Below are positions 1 to 7,633 of a stretch of DNA of 38,216 bases, piece by piece (the first letter of the stretch is position 1; each line of letters begins with the position of its first letter). A model generated the notes under the pieces. It did not search any database. It worked only from the letters and a program-made list of their open reading frames with translations, and was not told the origin of the DNA. Source of the stretch: Psychromonas sp. (GTDB lineage: Bacteria > Pseudomonadota > Gammaproteobacteria > Enterobacterales > Psychromonadaceae). The stretch lies in assembly GCA_013619145.1 (NCBI GenBank), contig JABXKR010000313.1, positions 1 through 38,216 of the forward strand. Direction: 5' to 3'. A program made the position numbers and the translations under genes.

Positions 1-1742
1 CGTGCAATGGCTACTGCAACTGCGTCTTTTTTATTATCAGCAGGTTTTGCTTCGTTATTTTCGGCCGATGCTGTTTTTTTAGCTTTGGCGCGCGCAATAG
101 CGGCTGCAACTGCATCTTTTTTACTGTTTTTATCAACATCGGCTACTGTTGTTGCTGTATTTTCTGAACTTGCCGCTTTTTTAGCTTTAGCGCGGGCAAG
201 TGCTGCTGCGACTAAATCTTCACCACCATTTATCTCTTTTAACTGTTGTTTACGTTTTTCGGCCGCTTCTTTATGTTTTGCCTGGCGTTCTAATTTTGCT
301 TGCGCCAGTCGCGCTTCGCGATTTTCAAATCGAATTCGTGCAATTTCAGTCTTTTTCGCCTCTTGTTTGGCGCTGTTTATTTCCGCTTTTGCGACGCGGT
401 AATATTCAACTAAGGGAATATGGCTAGGGCAAACAAAAGCACATGCACCACATTCAATACAGGAAGAGAGGTTGTACTCATTTAATTTGTTGTGATCTTT
501 ACCTTGTGAGTACCACAAAAGCTGTTGTGGTAATAACTGCGCAGGGCAAACGTGCGCGCACTCACCACAGCGAATACAGGGCATTTCAGGTGGTGAGTCA
601 GGCATCTCCTGCAGGGTCGGGGCAAGAATACAATTACAGGTTTTTGTTACAGGAATATCACCATGGCTGATGGAAAAGCCCATCATCGGACCGCCAATAA
701 TCAGTTTTTGCAGGGGTTCAATATTGTGCCAGTATTTATCTAACAGGTATTGAATTGGAGTGCCGAGACGCACACTGATATTGCCTTTCTTTTGAAAAGC
801 ATCACCCGTTATCGTTACAATACGCGAGATAAGTGGTTTGCCATCAATAACAGCCTCTTTAATCGCAAAAACGGTACCGACATTTTGCATTACAATGCCT
901 AGCTCAGTAGGGTGTTTGCCAAGCGGTGTTTGCTGTCCGCTTATAATCTCAATTAACTGTTTTTCACTGCCCGATGGATAGCGTGTGGCAATGCTGCGAA
1001 TAATTATCTTTGTTTGTGGTGTTTTCTGGCTTTTTTGCAGTGCCAGGTTTAACGCTTCAATCGCTTCAGGTTTATTATCTTCAACTGCAATCACAGTTAA
1101 TGCCGGTTTAAGAATATGCTGCAGAACATGGATTCCGGCAATGATTTCATCGCCATGTTCCTGCATTAAACGATCATCTGCGGTGATATAGGGTTCACAT
1201 TCAACTGCATTGATAATAAGCAGTTTAATGCCCTCTGGGTGCGTTAGCTTTAAATGGCTAGGGAAACCTGCACCGCCTAATCCGACAATGCCCGCATTCT
1301 GAATTTTTTCAACTAAGAGCGGGTTTGCTTGAGTTTTATAATTTTCACACTTTTTATATGCAATGCTTCTATCTAAACCGTCTGTTGCAATTACAACGGA
1401 TAAAACAGGCTGGCCGGACGGATGAAGATCGGTACGTTTTTCTATGGCACTAATAACACCCGAGCTACTTGCATGCTGCACTACCATTGCAGCATATACT
1501 TTCGTTAACGCTTGTCCTTTTAATACCAGATCACCGATTTTAACTAATAGTTCCGGGATGTGACCTTTATGTTCAATAGCAATTACTAAAAAGGGGGGAA
1601 TCCCCGCATCTCTAATAACCGCTTGATTACTTTGCAGCTTATTTTCTTGAGGATGAATGCCGCCATGAAAAGACCACTGCTTTCCTGATGAGATTTCGGC
1701 GAGTTGCTCTTCACTGAGCAGGTTAATAGGTTTTGTTATCAT
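1..1742 (-). CDS. rnfC: Rnf/Rsx electron transport complex subunit C, partial (C-terminus off the left edge)
   Basis: RnfC is the peripheral NADH/FMN- and Fe-S-binding subunit of the membrane Rnf complex, which moves electrons between NADH and ferredoxin-like carriers; in E. coli the homologue (RsxC) helps reduce SoxR. About 580 codons are visible. The protein opens MITKPINLLSEEQL, then FHGGIHPQENK, a flavin/NADH-site motif GLGGAGFPSH near 1255-1285, and VECEPYITADDRL. Two ferredoxin motifs follow: CIRCGECAHVCP (about 545-585) and CIECGACAFVCP (about 428-465). The tail is the Ala/Lys-rich region typical of proteobacterial RnfC, with repeated ARAKAKK modules at about 1-31, 66-117 and 167-212. 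The ATG at 1742 sits one base beyond the rnfB stop, so the two are probably translationally coupled. The ORF is open at base 1. Confidence 0.96.
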   Translation of the reverse strand, partial: MITKPINLLSEEQLAEISSGKQWSFHGGIHPQENKLQSNQAVIRDAGIPPFLVIAIEHKGHIPELLVKIGDLVLKGQALTKVYAAMVVQHASSSGVISAIEKRTDLHPSGQPVLSVVIATDGLDRSIAYKKCENYKTQANPLLVEKIQNAGIVGLGGAGFPSHLKLTHPEGIKLLIINAVECEPYITADDRLMQEHGDEIIAGIHVLQHILKPALTVIAVEDNKPEAIEALNLALQKSQKTPQTKIIIRSIATRYPSGSEKQLIEIISGQQTPLGKHPTELGIVMQNVGTVFAIKEAVIDGKPLISRIVTITGDAFQKKGNISVRLGTPIQYLLDKYWHNIEPLQKLIIGGPMMGFSISHGDIPVTKTCNCILAPTLQEMPDSPPEMPCIRCGECAHVCPAQLLPQQLLWYSQGKDHNKLNEYNLSSCIECGACAFVCPSHIPLVEYYRVAKAEINSAKQEAKKTEIARIRFENREARLAQAKLERQAKHKEAAEKRKQQLKEINGGEDLVAAALARAKAKKAASSENTATTVADVDKNSKKDAVAAAIARAKAKKTASAENNEAKPADNKKDAVAVAIA

Positions 1743-1743
1743 G

Positions 1744-2301
1744 CTAGCGCTCAGTGCTGGTTTTGGTTGGTATAAGGTTAAGATTCCATTGCCAATTTTG
1801 TGTGCTTAAAGCAATCGGGACCATATCAATACAATCAGTCGGGCAAGGTGCAACACAAAGCTCGCAGCCGGTACATTCATCACTGATTACCGTATGCATC
1901 TGTCTGGTTGCTCCTAAAATGGCATCAACAGGGCAGGCTTGAATACACTTAGTGCAGCCGATACATTGATCTTCACGAATAAAGGCCAGTAATTTAGGTT
2001 TCTGTTCACCTTCTAAATCTTGCGGTTCGATGCCCATACGTTCCGCCAGTTGACGCATCACAGCTTCACCACCCGGTGGACATTTATTAATATCCTCACC
2101 GTCGGCAATGGCTTGAGCATAAGGTTTACAACCCGGATAACCACACTGGCCACACTGTGTTTGCGGTAAAATGGCATCTAGTTCTTCAACAATAGGATCG
2201 GCTTTTACTTTAAAACGTAATGAGGAATAGCCTAATATAGAGCCAAAAATAGCACCTAAAATCCCGAGTGTAAAAATGGCGATTGCAATACTGGTTATCA
2301 T
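1744..2301 (-). CDS. rnfB: Rnf/Rsx electron transport complex subunit B (ferredoxin-type)
   Basis: RnfB is the Fe-S electron-relay subunit of Rnf. The 185-aa product begins with a single membrane anchor (residues 1-25). A 4Fe-4S domain follows with C50, C53, C58 and C74 (CGQCGYPGC...KCPPGG), then two classic ferredoxin motifs: C113/C116/C119/C123 ([12 protein letters not shown]) and C143/C146/C149/C153 ([12 protein letters not shown]). Length and domain order match the family. It lies between rnfA (27-bp gap) and rnfC (1-bp gap) on the same strand, in the canonical rnfABC order. Nothing is missing or unusual. Confidence 0.97.
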   Translation of the reverse strand: MITSIAIAIFTLGILGAIFGSILGYSSLRFKVKADPIVEELDAILPQTQCGQCGYPGCKPYAQAIADGEDINKCPPGGEAVMRQLAERMGIEPQDLEGEQKPKLLAFIREDQCIGCTKCIQACPVDAILGATRQMHTVISDECTGCELCVAPCPTDCIDMVPIALSTQNWQWNLNLIPTKTSTER

Positions 2302-2328
2302 CTAGTTTATTCCGTTTGCTTTAATTTA

Positions 2329-2907
2329 TTACTTAATAAGACCGGTAAAGCCCATAAAGGCAAGTGACATTAAACCTGCGGTGATCATCGCAATCGATGC
2401 GCCCTTAAAAGGAAGCGGTACATCGGAGGTAGCTAAGCGTTCGCGCATTGAAGAAAAAAGCACTAATACCAGAGAGAAACCGATACCCGCACTAAAGCCG
2501 TAAATAATTGATTCGACAAAATCATGATTTTCATTAATGTTAAGCAGTGCTAAACCTAAAATGGCACAGTTGGTAGTGATCAGAGGTAAAAATATACCCA
2601 ATAAACGATATAGAGTAGGACTGGTTTTATGTATCACCATTTCAGTAAACTGCACCACAACCGCGATCACCAGAATAAAGCTTAATGTCTGCAGATACAT
2701 TAACTCAAGCGGGAGTAGCAGATAAGTATTCACAATATACGAAAGTGCTGCGGTTAACGTTAAAACAAAGGTGGTCGCAAATGACATGCCAACAGCGGTT
2801 TCAACTTTATTTGAAACCCCCATAAACGGGCATAAACCTAAAAATTTTACTAATACGAAGTTATTAACCAGCACTGTACCGAAAAACAGTAAAATATAGT
2901 CGCTCAT
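2329..2907 (-). CDS. rnfA: Rnf/Rsx electron transport complex subunit A
   Basis: RnfA is a six-helix integral membrane subunit of the Rnf complex, homologous to NqrE. The 192-aa product starts [20 protein letters not shown] and contains [12 protein letters not shown] and [13 protein letters not shown], the two conserved half-membrane cysteine motifs also seen in NqrD/NqrE that hold an intramembrane Fe-S centre. It is the first gene of the minus-strand rnf operon. The ribosome-binding site is weak (GGA about 10 bases before ATG). NqrE (16990-17598), elsewhere in this window, is its paralogue. The FWLGMCTF-type motif and context distinguish the two. Confidence 0.96.
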   Translation of the reverse strand: MSDYILLFFGTVLVNNFVLVKFLGLCPFMGVSNKVETAVGMSFATTFVLTLTAALSYIVNTYLLLPLELMYLQTLSFILVIAVVVQFTEMVIHKTSPTLYRLLGIFLPLITTNCAILGLALLNINENHDFVESIIYGFSAGIGFSLVLVLFSSMRERLATSDVPLPFKGASIAMITAGLMSLAFMGFTGLIK

Positions 2908-3118
2908 AAGAATTTAATTCCACTACCAATATAGGTGTATTTTGCGGGCCCGAAAGAGCTCGCTATGATAACAATAAAATAGCAGATAATCAGTGGAAAA
3001 ATAGCAGGATAGGGAGTTATCTTGTTCTGAGTATCAGGCCGAGCCCTGAAATAGCAGTTTCCAAGAGGCTTGGCTGTTATCGAACTGTGAAGTGCATCGT
3101 TTTTATGAGCTAATCTAC

Positions 3119-3140
3119 AGCGATAGTAACTACTATCGCT
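3119..3140. repeat. perfect 22-bp palindrome upstream of rnfA
   Basis: AGCGATAGTA (3119-3128), a 2-bp centre AC, and TACTATCGCT (3131-3140) form a perfect inverted repeat. It lies about 210 bp upstream of rnfA and about 105 bp upstream of the FNR box of nrdD. It could be an operator for a dimeric regulator or an RNA hairpin with a very tight loop. No T-run follows on either strand, so it is not a simple intrinsic terminator. The regulator is unknown. Confidence 0.6.
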
Positions 3141-3243
3141 ATAAATTCCCACTAAAACAGCTTCCTAAAATTGCAACTACAAAAAATAAAAAACGTAATA
3201 AAACAGATGTTTTTTAACACTTAATATTCACCTGAATTGAAAT

Positions 3244-3257
3244 TTGATTTATATCAA
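3244..3257 (+). promoter_or_regulatory. FNR box of the nrdD promoter
   Basis: TTGATTTATATCAA is an exact match to the FNR consensus TTGAT-N4-ATCAA. Its centre (3250.5) lies about 41 bp upstream of the start expected from the -10 hexamer at 3279-3284. This is the class II activator position. FNR, the oxygen-sensing Fe-S regulator, would switch nrdD on under anaerobic conditions, as is known for nrdD in other enterobacteria and relatives. The match is visible in the sequence; the regulation is inferred. Confidence 0.88.
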
Positions 3258-3258
3258 T

Positions 3259-3274
3259 ACTCAACATATAGTGT
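3259..3274 (+). promoter_or_regulatory. NrdR box 1 of the nrdD promoter
   Basis: ACTCAACATATAGTGT resembles the NrdR consensus (ACACWATATATWGTGT); the right half-site is perfect and the left half has two mismatches. It lies between the FNR box and the -10 hexamer. NrdR is the ATP/dATP-sensing repressor of ribonucleotide reductase genes and normally binds two boxes in helical phase. The partner box is 32 bp downstream. Confidence 0.8.
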
Positions 3275-3278
3275 TATG

Positions 3279-3284
3279 TATGAT
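3279..3284 (+). promoter_or_regulatory. -10 hexamer of the nrdD promoter
   Basis: TATGAT matches the sigma-70 -10 element at five of six bases and places the transcription start near 3291. No -35 match is needed if FNR activates from -41.5, which is exactly where the FNR box lies. The start would fall at the left edge of NrdR box 2, so repressor binding would block initiation. Confidence 0.65.
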
Positions 3285-3290
3285 TCGCGT

Positions 3291-3306
3291 CCACAATATA
3301 TTGTGT
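3291..3306 (+). promoter_or_regulatory. NrdR box 2 of the nrdD promoter
   Basis: CCACAATATATTGTGT matches the NrdR consensus at nearly every position; only the first base departs. Its spacing from box 1 is 32 bp start to start, three helical turns, one of the spacings known for paired NrdR boxes. It overlaps the predicted transcription start. Confidence 0.85.
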
Positions 3307-3333
3307 TTTCTGTTTTTTTATTGGAGCCCTGTT

Positions 3334-5451
3334 ATGAAACCTGTTGTTATTAAACGAGATGGTAGCCAAGTCCCTTTTAATGCCCTACGTATCGCTGAAG
3401 CCATTTTAAAAGCATCAGGTGCAGCGCGCTGTAAAGGTGTTGATGCATTTGCTATTGCTAATGAAGTTGAGAGCCAATTACAAGGCCAGGTTGAAGTCGA
3501 TATTCATGATATCCAAGATGCGGTTGAAGTGTGTCTGATGCAAAGCGGTCATACAGAGCTTGCCCGTGTTTATATCGAATATCGTCATGACAGAGATGTG
3601 GCGCGAGAGCGTAAAAGCCAACTTAACAGTGAAATTTATGGTCTGATTGAACAGAGCAATGCTTCACTACTTAATGAAAACGCCAATAAAGACAGTAAAG
3701 TGATTCCGACACAACGTGATTTGCTGGCAGGTATTGTTGCTAAACATTATGCTAAATCACATATTTTACCGCGTGATGTTGTGCGCGCTCATGATAAAGG
3801 TGAACTGCATTATCACGATTTAGATTATGCCCCGTTTTTCCCTATGTTTAACTGTATGTTAATCGATATTAAAGGGATGTTTACCCAAGGTTTTAAAATG
3901 GGTAATGCAGAAATTGAAGAGCCGAAATCAATCTCAACGGCAACAGCAGTTACAGCACAAATTATCGCCCAGGTAGCCAGCCATATTTACGGCGGCACCA
4001 CGATTAACGGCATCGATACTACGCTTGCGCCTTATGTATCTAAAAGTTACCAAAAACATTTAGCAACAGCAGAAGAGTGGGGCATTGCTGAACCGCAAGC
4101 TTATGCAACGCAGCAGACAGAAAAAGAGTGTTTTAATGCATTCCAATCTCTTGAATATGAAGTCAATACACTGCACACAGCAAACGGACAAACACCTTTT
4201 GTGACTTTTGGTTTCGGTTTGGGTACAAGTTGGGAAGCACGTTTAATTCAAGAGTCAATCTTCAAAATTCGTATTGCCGGTTTAGGTAAAAACCGTAAAA
4301 CGGCTATTTTCCCTAAATTAGTGTTTGCGATAAAAGATGGCGTAAACCATAAAAGCACAGATCAAAATTACGATATTAAACAGCTGGCGCTAAAATGTGC
4401 TTCAAAACGTATGTATCCTGATATTTTAAACTTTGATAAAGTGGTTGAAGTGACAGGCTCATTTAAAACGCCAATGGGTTGCCGCAGTTTCTTAGGCACT
4501 TACGAAGAAAACAATGAACTGATCCATGACGGTCGTAATAACCTTGGTGTGGTAAGTCTTAACTTACCTCGCATTGCCTTGGAAGCAGGTGGTGACGAGC
4601 AAGCCTTTTACAAATTATTAGATAGCCGTTTAAATATGGCTAAAAAAGGATTAGATACACGTATTGAACGTTTATCTGAAGTAAAAGCGAGTGTAGCGCC
4701 TATTTTGTATATGGAAGGTGCTTGTGGTGTACGTTTAAAAGCTGATGATTGTGTTGCTGAGATCTTTAAAAATGGCCGTGCTTCTATCTCACTCGGTTAT
4801 ATCGGTTTACATGAAGCAATTAATGCGCTGCACGGCTCTGATGGTCATCTGTTTGATGATAAAGAGAAGCAGGAAAAAGCGATTGCGATGATCCGTTACT
4901 TAAAACAAGCAGTGGATCGTTGGACAAAAGAGACGGGTTACGGCTTTAGCTTATACTCAACACCTTCTGAAAACTTATGTGACCGTTTCTGCCGTTTAGA
5001 TGCAAAACAGTTCGGTGTTTTAGAAGGCGTAACTGACAAAGGTTATTACACCAACAGCTTCCATTTAGATGTTGAAAAATCAGTAAACCCTTACGATAAA
5101 CTGGATTTTGAAATGCCTTACCCTGAAATCGCCACCGGTGGTTTTATCTGTTACGGCGAATATCCAAATATGCAGCATAACCTTAAAGCGTTAGAAGATG
5201 TCTGGGATTACAGTTATTCGCGTGTGCCTTACTACGGCACCAATACGCCAATTGATGAGTGTTATGAGTGTGGCTTTAATGGTGAGTTTGACTGCACCAG
5301 CAAAGGCTTTGTCTGCCCGAGTTGCGGTAATTCTGATTCAGAAAAAGTAGCGGTTACCCGCCGTGTCTGCGGTTATTTAGGCAGCCCGGATGCACGCCCG
5401 TTTAATGAAGGTAAGCAGGAAGAGGTTAAGCGTCGCGTTAAGCACCTTTAG
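3334..5451 (+). CDS. nrdD: anaerobic (class III) ribonucleoside-triphosphate reductase
   Basis: NrdD reduces ribonucleoside triphosphates to dNTPs without oxygen, using a glycyl radical installed by NrdG. The 705-aa product has an N-terminal ATP-cone (VVIKRDGSQVPFNALRI), the catalytic barrel, a C-terminal zinc site (CYECGF ... CPSCGN) and the glycyl-radical loop RRVCGYLGSP with Gly680, one off from E. coli Gly681. The reading frame extends upstream to a TTG at 3244, but that codon is inside the FNR box. The ATG at 3334 follows a GGAG at 3323-3326 and gives the normal family length. nrdG follows after 174 bp. Confidence 0.97.
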   Translation: MKPVVIKRDGSQVPFNALRIAEAILKASGAARCKGVDAFAIANEVESQLQGQVEVDIHDIQDAVEVCLMQSGHTELARVYIEYRHDRDVARERKSQLNSEIYGLIEQSNASLLNENANKDSKVIPTQRDLLAGIVAKHYAKSHILPRDVVRAHDKGELHYHDLDYAPFFPMFNCMLIDIKGMFTQGFKMGNAEIEEPKSISTATAVTAQIIAQVASHIYGGTTINGIDTTLAPYVSKSYQKHLATAEEWGIAEPQAYATQQTEKECFNAFQSLEYEVNTLHTANGQTPFVTFGFGLGTSWEARLIQESIFKIRIAGLGKNRKTAIFPKLVFAIKDGVNHKSTDQNYDIKQLALKCASKRMYPDILNFDKVVEVTGSFKTPMGCRSFLGTYEENNELIHDGRNNLGVVSLNLPRIALEAGGDEQAFYKLLDSRLNMAKKGLDTRIERLSEVKASVAPILYMEGACGVRLKADDCVAEIFKNGRASISLGYIGLHEAINALHGSDGHLFDDKEKQEKAIAMIRYLKQAVDRWTKETGYGFSLYSTPSENLCDRFCRLDAKQFGVLEGVTDKGYYTNSFHLDVEKSVNPYDKLDFEMPYPEIATGGFICYGEYPNMQHNLKALEDVWDYSYSRVPYYGTNTPIDECYECGFNGEFDCTSKGFVCPSCGNSDSEKVAVTRRVCGYLGSPDARPFNEGKQEEVKRRVKHL

Positions 5452-5476
5452 ATTATTGCCATTTCGTCCTATTTTA

Positions 5477-5506
5477 TTGTCAAAAGTGCTCATTTATACT
5501 TATAAA
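5477..5506 (+). promoter_or_regulatory. possible sigma-70 promoter ahead of nrdG
   Basis: TTGTCA (5477-5482), an 18-bp spacer and TATAAA (5501-5506) would start a transcript near 5513, upstream of the hairpin that precedes nrdG. The element lies between two arms of a long inverted repeat, CATTTCGT (5460-5467) and ACGAAATG (5532-5539). This is sequence matching only; nrdG could also be read from the nrdD promoter. Confidence 0.35.
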
Positions 5507-5578
5507 CTGCGCGCTTTTTGCTCAAACTAGAACGAAATGACTGCTATCTGAATAGTTACATTAATCCAATATCTTGTA

Positions 5579-5614
5579 AAAAACACCCCGCATACAGTGG
5601 GGTGTTTTTGTTTT
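5579..5614 (+). terminator. intrinsic terminator / possible attenuator between nrdD and nrdG
   Basis: AAACACCCC (5581-5589) pairs with GGGGTGTTT (5599-5607) around a 9-nt loop and is followed by a T-rich run. It stops only one base before the AGGAG ribosome-binding site of nrdG (5615-5619). GGGG of the 3' arm could alternatively pair with CCCC at 5620-5623, which would loop out that site. It may simply terminate nrdD, or it may set the nrdD:nrdG ratio. Confidence 0.8.
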
Positions 5615-5625
5615 AGGAGCCCCGT

Positions 5626-6102
5626 ATGAATTACAGTAAATATTACCCGATTGATGTCTTAAATGGTGAGGGCACCCGTTGTTCCCTGTTTGTTTCCGGC
5701 TGTATTCATAACTGCAAGGGCTGTTATAACCAGTCCACCTGGTCGCCTGATGCCGGCGAACTGTTTACCGATCAGCTTGCCGAACAAATTATTAAAGATC
5801 TTAACGATACCCGTATTAAACGACAGGGGTTAACCCTGTCGGGTGGCGATCCGCTGCACCCTGCGAATACCGAACAGGTATTAAAGCTTATTAAACGTGT
5901 TAAAGCTGAATGTGCCGGTAAAAATATCTGGATCTGGACTGGCTATCTGTTGGCAGATCTGAATCCTCAACAAAAAGAGATTGTGGATCTGATTGATGTG
6001 TTAATTGACGGCAAGTTTATTCAGGAGTTGGCTGAGCCAAACCTGCAATGGCGCGGCAGTTCTAATCAGGTTGTTCACCGTTTTGATAAAAACTCCAGCT
6101 AA
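5626..6102 (+). CDS. nrdG: anaerobic ribonucleotide reductase activating protein (radical SAM)
   Basis: NrdG cleaves S-adenosylmethionine at a 4Fe-4S cluster to generate the glycyl radical on NrdD. The 158-aa product carries the radical-SAM signature C26-x3-C30-x2-C33 within CIHNCKGCYN, preceded by GEGTRCSLFVSG. It also has the SAM-binding LSGGDPLHP and the WTGY motif. Length matches the family (E. coli 154 aa). The ATG has AGGAG six bases upstream. It lies downstream of its substrate gene nrdD, separated by a hairpin and perhaps its own promoter. Confidence 0.97.
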   Translation: MNYSKYYPIDVLNGEGTRCSLFVSGCIHNCKGCYNQSTWSPDAGELFTDQLAEQIIKDLNDTRIKRQGLTLSGGDPLHPANTEQVLKLIKRVKAECAGKNIWIWTGYLLADLNPQQKEIVDLIDVLIDGKFIQELAEPNLQWRGSSNQVVHRFDKNSS

Positions 6103-6286
6103 ATAATCTCAACTCGGGATAAGAAAATCGATACAGTGCAGCTATTTTTAGCTGCTTCTGCGTTAAATCAGCCAGCTATTGCACTAATTGAGGATGCGGG
6201 CTGTAATGCTTTTTAGATAACAGTTATTGGCCGGATTTTCGTCGTAACTGCTGCGAGTTCACCCTCGAATTATGGTTACTCTGCAG

Positions 6287-6490
6287 TCAGCTTTTTTCTT
6301 CCTCATCATATTGACTTAGAGAGTAATTTGATTTATGTGGATCAATGCCTTGGCTTTCAAACTCTTTCTGAGTGATCTCATCTTCCCGGTATTTGGAACA
6401 ATGCGCACCAATATCATAGCGCTGATAGAGCTTATTATCTCTCTCCACCACTCTCATATCGCTTCCACCTTGGTATAAAACTTTATCCAT
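6287..6490 (-). CDS. small hypothetical protein, 67 aa
   Basis: I do not recognise this family. The predicted product is 67 aa, hydrophilic, rich in Asp/Glu/Lys/Tyr, with no signal peptide or membrane segment, and ends DEEEKS. Three things support it as a real gene: a GGGGA ribosome-binding site eight bases before the ATG, a good promoter just upstream (TTGATC, 17 bp, TATACT on the minus strand, 6527-6555), and no competing gene on either strand. It is divergent from the DUF4344 gene. It could still be a chance frame. Confidence 0.5.
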   Translation of the reverse strand: MDKVLYQGGSDMRVVERDNKLYQRYDIGAHCSKYREDEITQKEFESQGIDPHKSNYSLSQYDEEEKS

Positions 6491-6526
6491 ATTTAAAGTC
6501 CCCGAGTGTTATTGTATAAAGTCAAA

Positions 6527-6555
6527 AGTATATTGATCAGAAAACACCGGATCAA
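6527..6555 (-). promoter_or_regulatory. promoter for the 67-aa gene, with an overlapping dyad
   Basis: On the minus strand TTGATC (6550-6555), a 17-bp spacer and TATACT (6527-6532) make a good sigma-70 promoter with a start near 6520, about 30 nt before the ATG at 6490. TTGATC-N11-GATCAA (6533-6555) forms an inverted repeat that covers the -35 and spacer. That is a natural place for an operator. Confidence 0.5.
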
Positions 6556-6715
6556 ATACTTTATTGGCGATAACCTATACGGTCAATCAGGGCTAAATTG
6601 ATTACTCCGCCTTTGCTGATCAGGTTCTTGACATTCTTAATCAGCATTAGTTGATGAAAATGCTGAGCAGATGACTAGGCTGGCAATGATTTTTTATAGT
6701 TTAAACGGAGTTGCG

Positions 6716-7510
6716 ATGTATTTAATAAGAGTAATGTCAGCCATTATCTGTTCGCTTTTTATAATCACTTCAGCCTGCGCGGAAAACAGGGCGCGTGCTG
6801 TGTACGAAAAACCTGGCAGTGCAATTGAAGCTGTAATAAAAAAAGAGCTTAAAACATCTGACAGCATTGAATCGGTAGTGACATTGATCAATGAAAATTT
6901 TCATCTCTCAGAGCCGCTTGATATTGTCTTTGGTGGTGAAGAGGGCCCGCTTTATGACAGCGAAGAAAACAAAATTCTTATCCCATACTCCTTTGTGCAG
7001 GAGGTGAAGCAGCGATTTATTGCTGCAAACTATTCAGAAACAGGTGTAAGCGCGACTGACGCAACACTGGATGCCTTGATGCATACCTTATTTCATGAGC
7101 TGGCCCACGCACTGGTCTTTATGTATGAACTGCCCGTGGTTGGAAAAGAGGAGGATGCAGCAGACGGGCTTGCCACCGTATTGCTGATTGATCTGTTTGA
7201 GGACGGACAAGAGATATCGATTAGCGCGGCAGACTTGTTTGATTTGGAGAGTGAGGATATAGAGGAGTTTGCAGAAGGAGATTTCTGGGATGAGCACAGC
7301 TTGGATATCCAAAGGTATTACAGTACGCTCTGTTACGTCTATGGCAGCGGTCCTAATAAGTATGCTTACTTATCGAAGCAAGCTGATTTTTCCCAGGAGA
7401 GAGCCGAGCTTTGCATAGAAGAGTATGAAAACAGATCAAAGAGTTGGATTTTATTACTTAAACCATATTTCAAGAATTATGAGGTAAGCCAGACAAGTCG
7501 TTGTAATTGA
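6716..7510 (+). CDS. exported DUF4344-type putative zinc metallopeptidase
   Basis: The 264-aa product begins with a signal peptide (MYLIRVMSAIICSLFIITSA, likely cut after the CA at residues 21-22). It contains the gluzincin-like zinc motif HELAH (H127, E128, H131) followed 15 residues on by GKEEDAADGLA, which supplies a likely third ligand (Glu145 or Glu146). This HELAH...GKEEDAAD pattern is characteristic of DUF4344, a family annotated as putative metallopeptidases with no known substrate. The frame is open from ATG 6671, but ATG 6716 has CGGAG upstream and begins directly with the signal peptide. The C-terminal part (residues 200-264) has cysteines C206, C233 and C263. Its neighbour is another exported zinc peptidase. 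Confidence 0.85.
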   Translation: MYLIRVMSAIICSLFIITSACAENRARAVYEKPGSAIEAVIKKELKTSDSIESVVTLINENFHLSEPLDIVFGGEEGPLYDSEENKILIPYSFVQEVKQRFIAANYSETGVSATDATLDALMHTLFHELAHALVFMYELPVVGKEEDAADGLATVLLIDLFEDGQEISISAADLFDLESEDIEEFAEGDFWDEHSLDIQRYYSTLCYVYGSGPNKYAYLSKQADFSQERAELCIEEYENRSKSWILLLKPYFKNYEVSQTSRCN

Positions 7511-7633
7511 TCCGATCTAGTAGACACCCTAATTTAACAAGGAGATACCTGCATATAAAACAGGGGTAAACTATCGATCCTATACTTAACATTTAGCGCT
7601 AATGAATAATAAGGTCTACTTGGAGGCATAGTT

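Larger units (their letters stand above)
2908..3333. promoter_or_regulatory. rnfA-nrdD divergent intergenic region
   Basis: This 426-bp region separates the divergent rnf and nrdD transcription units. The nrdD side (3244-3306) is densely packed with recognisable sites, listed separately. The rnf side holds a perfect 10+2+10 inverted repeat at 3119-3140 and a small CCAAG/CTTGG hairpin at 3062-3074. I could not pick out a convincing sigma-70 promoter for rnfA. A GTG-initiated minus-strand reading frame (2904-3152, 82 codons) ends in an ATGA overlap with rnfA. It has no family resemblance I recognise, and I do not call it a gene. Confidence 0.6.

Noticed and set aside
2904-3152. 82-codon minus-strand frame ending in an ATGA overlap with rnfA
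   Set aside because: GTG start, no recognised family, crosses the palindrome at 3119-3140 and has no ribosome-binding site. It is treated as a chance frame, though the hydrophobic segment and overlap are mildly suggestive.
3244-3333. Upstream TTG start adding 30 residues to NrdD
   Set aside because: The codon is part of the FNR box, upstream of the predicted transcription start. The ATG at 3334 has a ribosome-binding site and gives the family length.
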